Shown here: positions 36,401 through 47,730 of the stretch, piece after piece
How positions within the stretch are numbered: the stretch's first letter is position 1
How the letters are laid out: the number at the start of each line of letters is the position of its first letter
DNA from: Diadema setosum
Lineage: Eukaryota; Echinodermata; Echinoidea; Diadematoida; Diadematidae
Reading direction: 5' to 3'
DNA: 64,000 nucleotides
Assembly: GCA_033980235.1 (NCBI GenBank)
Contig: CM067067.1
Span: 38,009,639 to 38,073,638, forward strand
Translations under genes and position numbers: made by a program
Notes under the pieces: model-generated
What the model saw: only the letters and a program-made list of their open reading frames with translations
Databases searched by the model: none
What the model was told of the DNA's origin: nothing

Positions 36401-37416
36401 GCTTACAAAACATGTTCTAAAGAGACATGCGGTTGGAAGAAAATTGCATATATTAATATTTTATTCTTTCTTTAAATAAAAGTTCACTATTTCAATGGCT
36501 ACATGTATGAGATCATGAGCATAATACCCATTTGTTTAAAGGAAAAACCAAATTAGACTTTAAATAAAAAAATGCATCTACAAAATTCTGCTTCTAAAAG
36601 ATTATTGACATAGGCGTGGCTTATTGTATCTTTAGCTGAAAGTAAAATTTGGCATCTTGAAATCGCAGAAAGGTCCATTCAACACAAAAAAAAAAATAAA
36701 TAAATAAAAAAAATCATGATATGATAAGGTTTTTTTATGCAAAATCCTAAAGAGTGACACACTTTTCTTCTACAACCTTCTTTTTTTATTTCACATAAGA
36801 GTTAAAAGCAAGTTCGCATTTTCCTTGCAAGTCCCATTATTTCTTAAACATGTCCTGCAAATCAGATAATTCATGTTCAGCATATTTTCAAATAAAATTT
36901 TGTCAGTCTAGTGTTTACAAACTGTGGAATGCCACTTTCCTAGTACTAGATCCCTGCAAGTGCACAGTCAATTTTCTTAGTCTCCATTTGAGGGGAATCA
37001 CCTCTAAGAAAATACTGTGTGCATTTTCAAACAGACAAAATACTGAGTAAGTGTAAATTGAAAGTTAAACTACTAGGATTCAAACCTCTGCTGATCCAAG
37101 AACATATCGTTGCACAAACAATAAAAGATATATATTTACAAACAAATTACATTTTTTATATCTATTTTGAAGGCTGAAATCATTTCTGGGGTAAAAATTG
37201 GGAAAATTACTCAAACTAAGTGTGCTACATAAGATTTCAGAAAAACAAGTGTATTGGTTGTGTTTTTTAAGAAAAAGATATGATTCCTAATTTCTGATGA
37301 AAAAAAAACATACAAAATATCATAAAGATGTAATAGTTTGACTTTGGCGGACTATGTAAAGAATTGGATAATCTTTCACATCAAGCTTAACCTAAATTCA
37401 GACTCTGAAGCATGAA
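30475..37416. other. Unannotated stretch, possible intron
   Basis: Mostly unique AT-rich sequence with AAAC repeats (31500-31550) and short C/A runs. No peptide is recognised on either strand. It would be intronic if the exon at 30390 is real. Confidence 0.5.
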
Positions 37417-38492
37417 AAACTAGATATATCGCTACGGCTACTGATATGCCTCCGCCATAATGCATGGTTCTCCTAATAGGTCTATAGTACAATGTCTTGA
37501 CAATGTGTGATGACAGTTTCACACAATTGGCAAAATATTTAAATGACAGGTTTGACACAAATGTGCTGAATGTTCACTTTCCTAGAACTAGGTTCAATTG
37601 GATGAATGATTAAAATGTCAGAGTGCAGGTATTTGGGGAACTGATGATTTTTACTTGACTTTTGACCCTTTTATAAGTTTATGCATTGAGTAATTTTCAA
37701 GGTATTGAGAAAAAGTATAATTTCAGTATCAAATGGGAAAATAGCATTATCTAAACCTGGTCTTTGACCTTTGACCTCACAGTTCCACAGAGAATCACTG
37801 TTAGGTAGAACATGCATAAATATGTAAGTTTCATGATGATACCTTGAGTTACTTTCGAGGAAAAAGTGCAATTTAGCACTTTCACTTGACCTTTGACCTT
37901 TTGACCTTTGACCTTTTGGCAAGAAACTTCCCCAAAAATATATATTGGGTAATACATGCCATACATCAAGTTAAAAAAAAAAAAAAACCTTCAGGCATAT
38001 TGCATTTCAAGGAAAGTAGTGATATTTTGAGGAGTTGACCTTGACCTTTGACCCCCTGACCTTTGACCCATGACCACAACTTCCCTAGATAATCACTGCC
38101 CATCGGTACAAGCATATATACTAAGTTCCAAGAAGATACCTTGAACCATTTGCGAGATATGGAGAAAAACATGAAATTTCAATTTTTTTTTTTCACAAAA
38201 TAACCTGTGACCTTTGACCTTTGACCCTGTAACCCTAAAATCCACACAAAGTATTATCCCCCAAGGATATACCCTCATACCAAGTTTGATGTAAAACCAT
38301 CATACAGTTCTTGAGATATCGACAAAAACAAAACGGGACGGACGGACGTACGGACGGACGTACGGACGGACGTACGGACGGACGGACGGACGGACGGACG
38401 GACGGACGGACGGACGGACGGACGGACGGACGGACGGACGGACGACCCGAAAACATAATGCCTCCGGCCACTTCGTTGCGGAGGCATAAAAA
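37417..38492 (+). mobile_element. Family A element, copy 2
   Basis: It has the same plan as copy 1: AAACTAGATATATCGCTACGGC leader, TATGCCTCCGCCATAATGC, diverged cores rich in TTGACCTTTGACC, a long GGAC tetranucleotide array (38336-38443), and the terminal hairpin ATGCCTCCGGCC ... GCGGAGGCATAAAA. The leader-proximal ~130 bp are readily alignable with copy 1 (for example CCTATAGTACAATGTCTT-like segments). Confidence 0.75.
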
Positions 38493-38799
38493 GGTTTAAG
38501 GTAAGGCAAGCATAGTAACTGACACATGGAGAGGAACATGGCTTATTCATTACGTAGACTTTAGTCACCAGAAGAGTTATAGGATAGAGACTTTGGTTGA
38601 TCTTGAATGAAACTGTATGGTTGATGGTCACACCAATTATAGGGTATTCTTGTGTACATGTATTAGATGCCGCATCCCTAACAATTGGACTTTTACAAGT
38701 TGCTAACCACCTTTTCATGAATTACTACTACACTTGATGGACTGATGTATTGTCTAAGATTAGATGTAGTGTTTCCCTCTTTTATCATAAAATTAGATT

Positions 38800-38893
38800 T
38801 TAACCCATTGAGGATGGTTTGACTTTGCTACAACACGCATTTCCCATAGACGCTTGCCCGAGTATACTCGGGACTCGTCCTCAACGGGTAAAA
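38800..38893 (+). mobile_element. Family F piggyBac-type MITE, copy 3
   Basis: It runs from TTAACCCATTGAGGATGG to CTCGTCCTCAACGGGTAAA. It has the same interior as copy 2, with a CCGAGTATACTCGG palindrome near the 3' end. Confidence 0.75.
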
Positions 38894-41800
38894 GATACTG
38901 CTTGGATTAGGTGAGTCTTAGTGAGTGGTTTTACGAATTAATCTGTACTGATTCCCAACAGTTTTTTCCACATTATTATTACTATTATGATCTACATGTT
39001 AAAAACAATCAAGATGCAAATAAATATTCCCTGAGTACATGATGTAAAAATGTAAAGAAAGATCCCATCCCACATTGCACACACAACTATCCCCAAACGT
39101 GACAAATTGTTTTGTTTTGCTCAAAATTCCTCCACACTACTGACATACATTCCCAACATTACAAAAATCATTTCCATTGCTCAGACCTATTTTTCCTAAT
39201 ATGTCTAGTCTGCCAATCCCCAGATAACTTCATCACATTAAAAAAGAAGAAGACATAATAATAATAAATCTGGTTGTACATTCTTAATTGCTGATTCAGT
39301 ATTAGCCATCCTTCTCCAGAAGAAAAAAAAAGTAAAATGTCCCACACGTTTTACAATTGATTCACTCTGAAACCTGCTAAATGATTATTTCAAGGTTGTC
39401 ATGTTTTTGGGTGGTATTTTTTTCTCTCTCTCAATTGAAATTGTACAGTGGAACCAACTCCCCTTTAATTCTTTACATCCTAGAATAAGTCACAGGATGG
39501 ACTGGTAGGATAAAAACCCTAAGGCATCACAAAGTACATCCTTTTGGTATTTGTGAATTAAACATGGCAAGAAAAAACTCTAACTGAACTATAAAGTGTC
39601 CATCCACATGGGTACTACAGTACTGAAACCATCCATCCCTTCTAAAGAAACTGAAAACAAGGCTGATAGTACTGGTCAATTTGATAATCAATGGTCAGTC
39701 AGTTAATCTCCCCTCCATCTAAAACCTTCAAGATTCGATCCACCACATTGTCCCTGCCTGTTTCCAATCATTGAGGAGTGCAGAACAATGTAAGCCATGT
39801 AAGCCCCATTCAGACCCTGCAGATAATCCGTGAATCCACTTTTAATCCCCCCTCTTCCCAACACACACTCTCTTCCCTTTTCAAACTCCCTCTCTCGTTC
39901 AAAATATGCTTAAACAATCTCACACATATTACCAACAATACCTGCACCCACACAACAACCCATATACAGCCTACAGTTGTCTGTCAAAGGTTCTAAATCT
40001 ACATACTGTTTATGAAACTGGTAAACAAATGGAGTCAAATTGTCCTGTAAGTGTTAAGAAAGGACATGCCTTGCACTAGTTACAAAATAATGAGATGAAC
40101 CCCTGCTCCAAGCGATGCCGTCATTAACACACAGTGGGTCATGTTTGACACTACACAATCCTAAATCTACTTCGCTGGAGTGATTATAGCTCCCGGAGTA
40201 TGAATGGGACAGGGACATTTGCATAACAAAGGGAGGAATGGTTACTGAGTGGGCTTCCCTTTGGATGAGGTATCTGTGGTAAAGTGAGGGTACTGCTTGG
40301 AAGAAGGGGATGTGTAAAAGGGAGATATACTGAAGATACTCACTGGAGAAACAGAACCTCTTTCAAACTGACTGGCTAGTCTGTCTTCTCCAGACTCGAC
40401 AGATCAAACTACATAATACTGACTGCACTTTGAAGCTCCATTGCAATGATAAAACTTAAACCTGGCATGCCAAAATAATTATATAGTTCTATCACGTCAT
40501 CCTGTATTCCACATGGACAAATGACAAATGGCTGAAGGTAGTTGCATTATACATTAAATCTGCAGAGATTATGGTACATGTGGTAAGAGAAATGAGGGAA
40601 AAAAAGCATTGAAAGATAATATTGAGTTACCTTTAAATTCTAGCATTGAGGAGTTGTGGTATGATCTATCCATCATTTGGAGAGAATGGTAATGATCAAA
40701 CTCTACAGATCTAGTACGTTGTATATACCTGTGGTGACTTGCAATATCTTCCTCTATCTAATTTTATATGTCCATCTTTTCTCCTTACACCTCTTCAGCA
40801 ACATATCTATAGTTCCATCAATTCCCCAACCTGTCTGATCTTCTGATATCTCTGTCCACCTTCCAATATCCCTTCTTAACTTTCTAGCCATCAACAATTG
40901 TATATCTATCTTACTAATTTACCTCGTTCAGTTACATTTTTTTTTACCTTTAGCTAGGATCAAATGCTTTACATAAGAATGAGAAACACATGAGCAACAT
41001 GGTAAAGACAAATAAAATTCCTTTCTTTTAAAATGATTTGATTAAAAAAAAGATTATCTTTTTTTCTTTTCTTTTTACATCAGTGACATCAATATCATCA
41101 CACTGTAACAAAGTGGCCTACGGCAGCTGAACTAAATCCGACATAGAAATGTGTTTGTAGTGACGTTTTGCTGACATGTTTGAGACGGGACGCCAAAGCG
41201 GGTGCCAAAAGCGGCTTTCTATTTTCGAACCTCTCTGAATGAAGTCGATGGCTCTGCAATCAATGAGAAACAATGTCTTCATTGAAGAAGAAGTCCTGAG
41301 TCAGCTGGTCCAGTTCCCAGCATAGGATTTTCTTCTCCCCACACCCCTTCCCCGCATCCACAACCCTATTTATCATCCCCCCCCCCCCCCCCGCACACAC
41401 ACACACACACATCTGACCATTGTGGGAAATATCGATACTTTAGGAGTTTTTTTCTTTCCCGTCTTCAGCAACTGACGGTTTAGTCTTTTCTTTTTGCAAC
41501 AGGTCCCTTACAACTTGGCATATTGTATGTATGGGAAGAATGACACATGTCATTCAATGTGTACATCTTTAACATGTTTGACATGTTTGACAGCCAAATA
41601 CAAACCTTGACTCAGTATATCTCTGTCTAAACTATATTTACTGGTATTTTTTCTTCATTATGATTCTAATTCTGCTGCCTTTCCCTCCTCCTCCTCCTCC
41701 CTTTTATTTTCTGCAGAATCTACAAATACCTATCTACAGACTTTCACTTTTTTAAGGATATCAAGAAATAATGAAGTAAACACAAGCTAGGAAAAGAGGA

Positions 41801-44071
41801 AAATAAACAGATAAATGAACACAGCTTTGCTGACAAGCTTAACAAATACATAATTGTCTTATGTCACACAAAGCATTTTCCTGCCTAGCTTTTACTTTAC
41901 TGCTAGTTTAGCGCACACCACAAAGATTCACATGTACCTGACAAGTTGATACTCTGTAAGTTTCTAGTGTTCTATACACAATGAAAAATCAAGCAATGTA
42001 TATGAGTTGTTCCATTTGAAAATTATGGAACATTTTGGTATCTGTATGTGGTCTAGCTCACAGCAATGTGTTGCAGCCTTTGTCTGCATTTAATCTTCTA
42101 CTTAATGTCCAGCTATTGAAGGTTTTTATTCCAGTGATTTTTATGTAGATGTCACTTATGCATTTTCATCTCACGCCATAAGGAAAATACAAAACATTTA
42201 GTAATCTTCATGCAGTAGGCCTATGTTGCAATCTAATGATTTAGACTATGAAACATCTCTTAACACAAGAAAATAAAAATCCAGGGCAAAAAAGCATTTA
42301 TGAAAGATTCCATAATATTGGACAGATAAGTGTCAGATAACAACAAATGGGCATTTTTCTGTCACTGTACGTGCACATTTAGCAAGCATAATATACAGGT
42401 GCAAACTAACACTTAACAGACTTTCCTTATAAAGTTTTTGTCATGGAGTCGCAATAAATTGTCATTAAAATAGATCATAAAGTTGCAATGAAGTCACACA
42501 GCTGTTGTTTGGAAGAAAACTTTTCATATATTTTTCCTCGCCTGTTGAGAAAGATCATCTTCTATTTTGTTGTTGTTGTTGCTTTTTTTTTTAACCTGAC
42601 CACTACAAATACGACCAGGACCAGGGGTAGTCTATTTAATAATTCATGGGAACGGCAGTCGACCATACCCTAATGCGGCCCGATCAGAAAGTGGACACCA
42701 AAACCAATCAATACGATTACTCCCTGGATTAGGACTTAGTTAACGAAAACAGAAACAAAGAGTGAGAAAGAGAGAGAGAGGGGGGGAGAGAGAGAATGAG
42801 AGAGAGAGAGGGGAAGAGAGAGAATGAGAGAAATACACCCTGGGAAAATTTTAGTTTGGCAAACAGATGTTAACTTTCCCCCGGCACAGCCTGGGTTGCT
42901 TACTTTCAAACTTATCTTGGAGTGATACAGTTCTTGTTATATTGATTGTTCATCTAACATGCCAGCTCTGAGAGTTGAGAAAGTCAAATGAAGAACACAT
43001 AGGGCACCAGGTAATATTGGCTCGTTGCCACAAAGTAACCAAAAAAAGAAGAGAAAGAAAGGCGTATGCCCTGTCTTTGACCCCTCACTACGATGTGATA
43101 TCTACCATCAAAAGCTATACTTGGCATAAATATTTACCACGAGTAAATTGTAAATTGTAATTCATCAAATTGCAGAAAAAATTTTAATGCTATTATCATC
43201 AACAATTTATTAAAGTTAATCAAACAACAACAAAGGAAAACATTGAAGATGTAATAACACAACAGAAATAACAGAATCATTACATTAATATGTTGCTCAG
43301 CTCAAGACGTATGTAAATGAACATACGGGGCAAATGAGAATAAGTGTTAGTGAAGGAAAACAGAGATTAATAACACTATCAACATCTTCATATCAATGTA
43401 AACATAATTGTTGATTGATATCCATGTCGAACCAGGGAAGCCAACTTCATGAACAGCACTGCTGTATTCTGAGGCCTGAACAGGCATATGTTTGGTAGGA
43501 AAACAACACTTTTGCCTTTTTCTGCAATAGACATGTGTAGTAACTACAATTTTGGGAAAATGGAAAAACATGAGTTTTAATTAAAAACCTGCAGTATCTT
43601 TGGCAAAACGTACAAAATATTGCAAAGAAGGTAATAGTTGTTATCTCTGTTCATTCAAAATATGATAACACAGATAGATGGTAAAAAAAATGGATAGAAA
43701 ATGCAAAGGGACAGAGGAGGAAAATACCTAAAATGGAGAAAGAGTAAAAAAAAAGAGAAAGATATGGAAGACAGGGAAGGAGAGATAAAAAAAAGGTATA
43801 AAGGATAATCTACCATGTAAACTTGTTTTAGGTTGATGCTCATTTCATGCCACATTCATTCGTCCATCACGTCACTAGACTTGTTAAAGAACTGCTCTAT
43901 AGACAAGATTTTGATGTTGAAAGGGACCAAATGAAGAGGAAAACATTCTACCACTACACTCACGACCCCCCATTGACTTTTAATAGCATGAGACTCATGT
44001 CAGAGATTGAGCAGTGTGAATGGTTTCAAAAAGCAACAAGACAACAGTGACAGAAATAATTGTAAACTTAT
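38894..44071. other. Unannotated stretch
   Basis: No recognisable exon. Notable are a C-run and CA repeat (41377-41410) and a GA-rich tract (42760-42835). Confidence 0.5.
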
Positions 44072-44530
44072 GCAAAGCACTCTGAGAGTGCAGACCTCCG
44101 CCAAGCAGCTCATTTCCACCACTAATCTTGTTCTTCCATAGATATCAGTGATTTCTACCTGTTTACCATCACTCAATTACCCAATATAGAAGCCTTTTGT
44201 TATGTCATCAACTTCCAGCGGCGCAGCGTACCTCATCCTAGCAGAAACTAGAGCATCCACTTTAGTGTGCGTATGCAAACCTCAAAAAATGAACAGCTTG
44301 AACTCCCAAGTTTATTGACCCTACCTGCTAAAATATTGAAAATCCTTCATAAAATCCTTGAAAATCCCAAGATTGCTACCAAAATTTAATAGTCTGTTGC
44401 TTGTGTCATTCTCAACTTTTCCAGCAAATTTCATCTAAATCCATTTACAACTTTTTGAATTATTTTGCACACAGACAACAAACAAACCAATGCCAATAAA
44501 AACATAACCTCCTCCCTTGGCGGAGGTAAA
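44072..44530 (+). mobile_element. Family D non-autonomous element
   Basis: The 5' end has the palindrome GCACTCTGAGAGTGC and then CAGACCTCCGCCAAG. The 3' end is CTTGGCGGAGGTAAAAA, the inverted copy of the 5' segment. There is no coding capacity, and no tandem core or CGGA-type microsatellite. The leader and terminal design resemble families A and B. Confidence 0.65.
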
Positions 44531-45172
44531 AATGAATAGGGTTGATTCAGGATCTGAGAGTAATCCATAAGATGACGACAAAGATACACAATAATGGACG
44601 ATAAAAATGGTTGGAAATGACAAAGGAAAAGAAAGAAATTACAAACAACTGAGAGTAAATGAGAGTGAGGTACAGTGAGATCAAAAGCTATATGAAGGAT
44701 GACTACACTGCAAACCTGGTTACAATTGATGCCTTTTCTTCTTCTTTCTTTTGCTACATTCACTCTTCCATCACTTTCCCTGACTTGTTGAAGAAACAGC
44801 TAGAGGCTGAATGAGCATACAAAATAACTTAGGTCTAATGATCTTGCAAATTATGCAAGTTGCCAAGCGAGAAAAGTAAGAGATGTCATGAATGTCAGCA
44901 TGTGCTTTCATTGTGAAATACAGTGCAAAATTGTCTTTCTTCCTTGCATTGCCCTTACTAGGACCATATTGCATGAGTCAATTAGACTGGTGCAATTTGT
45001 TTTGAGTGACCCTGGCTAAATATGATTTCTGAATGATTTTTTTTTAAAACACACACACACACAAGCAAAGTACATAAAAACAGCACAGGATAAAGTGTGC
45101 CATAACGTAATACATACAAACAATGCGGACATGCAGGAAAGTACATCTATCATTAACAGATATATTTTACAA

Positions 45173-45175
<3 letters not shown>

Positions 45176-45214
<39 letters not shown>

Positions 45215-45283
45215 TGGGTAGGCCCTATATATCCATTGGGAATATATAGTTTGTTGAGGATTGAAAAGTGAAAAATTGAAAAG

Positions 45284-45339
<56 letters not shown>
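45176..45339. repeat. Two (TA)n arrays flanking ~70 bp
   Basis: TA repeats at 45176-45210 and 45283-45339. The sequence between contains CCTATATATCCATTGGGAAT. Confidence 0.9.
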
Positions 45340-45343
<4 letters not shown>

Positions 45344-45539
45344 ACCTGGTAGTCCACGTTTGTTGGTGTGCAACAACATCAAAATATAACAGAAACCAAG
45401 TTCATATCAAAACCAATATCTATCAAAAGAAAATAGTGGTGAATCTTTGCGATATTTCTGCTCTGACATCTACTTCTCGATCTAATATTCTGGCTTTATG
45501 CTACATTTCCATTGTGACTTTTCTGATAGTCCAGATTTG

Positions 45540-45708
45540 GAGTTTGGACTACCAATGACATCAATCAGAACTCACAACATTCCAGAAGACAGGATTGAAG
45601 ATGATGACTGCCATGCTGTAGTAGAGGTTGGGATCAGACCAGATGATTCTGGGCTTGTGACATGTCCACCAGAAAGGATCCCAGTTCATCTAGAAAATCA
45701 TAGAAAGA
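45540..45708 (+). pseudogene. Possible Calx-beta-like exon remnant
   Basis: After a pyrimidine-rich stretch ending GATAG, an open segment reads DLEFGLPMTSIRTHNIPED, then RIEDDDCHAVVEVGI and CPPERIPVHLEN. The I-P-x-D-x-x-x-E-D-D-x-C pattern and the terminal P-x-x-I-x-V-x-x-E-N resemble one Calx-beta unit. There is no GT donor at its end (it runs into a GA repeat), so an intact exon is unlikely. Homology is uncertain. Confidence 0.22.
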
Positions 45709-46341
45709 AAAGAGAGAGAGAGAGAGAGAGGGGAGGGGGGGGGGGGAGGGGGACACATGTATGTTATACTTTCTGTGAAAATTACCAAAATGATTCATAC
45801 ATTTCTCCAATTCACAATACTGTTTCTTCAGTTTGCCAAATCAAATGGGTCTATACTGTTAGTTACTTTAAAATAATCAAACATGATGGGGGGGGGGAAC
45901 TAACTAACTTATAATACATATAATAATAAATAACATTGTTTGTTTGTTGGTTGGTTTGCTTGTTTTTTTTTGGTTTTTTTTTTGTAACAAGGCTATTTCA
46001 CCATTAATGACGTCTGAGGAGGACCATTGTTCACTCAGCTAGTGTGTTGAGTGCCATGCACAGCCCAATGAGCAAAAATGTATAGCTATAGTCACAAGAG
46101 GGCAGTCTTACAAATCAGTGAACCAGCAGTAAGTATTACTTGTATCAGCTCACCTCCCTGCTTGTATCCACAAATGATTTTTTTTTTTTTGCAAGTGAGG
46201 AAAGTTTGGAACCTTTTTTTTTGGGGGGGGGGAAGGGGGAAGGGGTGGGGGTGCAGGGATAGCTGTGCAAAACATTTGTACACATTTCTTCTCCTTTTAT
46301 ATTTGTTTTCTTTTTTTTTATATTGGGAAAGTGGGTTATTT

Positions 46342-46346
46342 CCAGC
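46342..46346. repeat. Target-site duplication, left copy
   Basis: CCAGC abuts the 5' LTR. The same 5 bp abut the 3' LTR at 53635-53639. A 5-bp duplication is typical of Ty3/gypsy integrases. Confidence 0.9.
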
Positions 46347-47403
46347 TGTCACTCGTGTTTTGACTCCACGGGATTGGTATTTTGTTTGTGCGAGCGGCAC
46401 ACCTGTGTCGAGCAGGCTGGAATGGCTTGCACCGGGGGAACAGTAGGTGCGAGGTAAAATACTAAGGGACTGATTTAAATGTTATTGGGTTGCTAGGATA
46501 TGGGGGAATTTGGTCTGGGGATTGGATGAAATTTTGGCGCGGTAAGCTGACCGAGGTGTTGTGGAAGGTCCAAACACTAAATCTGGGCAGTCTATATCAG
46601 ATAATTTGAAAAGAGTGGTGGAGCGAGTAGCGCTCTTCCGTGTGGACGGGGCAGAGCTGTGCACGAGAGAGAGAGAGGGAGAGAGAGAGAGAGAGGAGCC
46701 GAGGACTTCCCACTGGCAAGCAATTCAGGCTGGCAGGCTAGTCTCATCACAAGGCTTCCCACTGTGCACCCCCGGACCAACACGAACAAGCTTCAATATA
46801 TCCCCGCATAGGAGACACCAGTTCCGGACGCATCTGACGTGAAAGGTGACGCCGCCGGACCGGCAGCCCATGTCTCCGCTGGTATATGACCTCCGAACGC
46901 CACATCGACGTGCCGGACGTCACTGACCCCGCTTCCCATAAGGCCGGTGTGACGCACTCCGGTAGACGCCGTGGTTGAACTGGTACCCTCACAGGGGGAC
47001 TCTGCAGAGTACTGCATCTCGCCGGACGCACCGCGTCCACGACGACCTCGCCAACCTCGCCAACCTCGCCAACCTCGCACTCAGCCGTCGTAGAGCTCTA
47101 CCCCAGCTGTACTACAGGAACGTTCCGCGCGCGGTTTGAAGTATTGTGCCAATTAATTACTGGGTTTTGGGCTGGGTTAACTGTATAGCTTTTGTAGTGT
47201 GTGCGGGCTTCAGTAGTGTAAGAAACCTCCGATATTCGGAAATACTTGTTTTGTTCTTTTTTGTTTTTTTCACTTGCTTTGTTTTCTGATTGACAAGACA
47301 AATTACAAAATTAAATTGATTTAGTTGAAAAGTATTCAAGGGAGTCACCGTGCCATTGTGTCGTAGTTCAGGGTATTCTTCCGTGGGCAACGCCCTTGTG
47401 ACA
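46347..47403 (+). repeat. 5' LTR of the Gmr1-like element
   Basis: The LTR is 1,057 bp, TGTC...GACA. It contains a GA-rich tract near 46670-46695, a GC- and CpG-rich second half, a short 9-bp tandem repeat (CCAACCTCG) near 47045-47080, and a T-rich 3' part. A TCTATATCAG near 46590 could be a TATA-like element; this is a guess. Confidence 0.95.
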
Positions 47404-47408
47404 TTAAA

Positions 47409-47426
47409 TGGCGACCACGAAGGGAC
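47409..47426 (+). other. Primer binding site (tRNA-Arg)
   Basis: TGGCGACCACGAAGGGAC lies 5 nt after the 5' LTR. It is complementary to the 3' end (including CCA) of animal tRNA-Arg of the CCG type as I remember it, over about 18 nt. This is the expected position for the minus-strand primer. Confidence 0.8.
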
Positions 47427-47730
47427 CGTTGTTAAATTCATTAATATTGTAGAAGTGTACAAGAAGGCGTTGTATAAGAAGGAATTTTGGTAGTGAGGTT
47501 GCTAGGCTTGATTAGCAGGTTATTTCTTTTTGTGTGCATGTAATTTTTCATGTAGTTGTGCAATTATTTCATTAACCAGATTTAGGTATTTTTTGTCTTA
47601 GGTAAACAATTGTTGCTGACAACTATAAGTGAGTCTGTATAGGTCAACGTGTTGGACCGGCGCCGTGACACAGTTGGAAGTCGGGGTAAGTTTACGCTTG
47701 GTTAATGTTTTGGGTCTGAATGATCTCGCA

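Noticed and set aside
38235..38718. Frames rich in Ser-Val-Arg-Pro or Asp-Gly-Arg-Thr
   Set aside because: Translations of the GGAC array in family A.
46561..46842. Small frames inside both LTRs (also at 52792-53073)
   Set aside because: Duplicated because the LTRs are duplicated; GA-repeat content and no domain. LTRs do not normally encode proteins.
47629..47730. Start of Gag-Pol at 47629
   Set aside because: The codon there is GTG, which is not a normal start in animals; the first ATG in frame is 47731.
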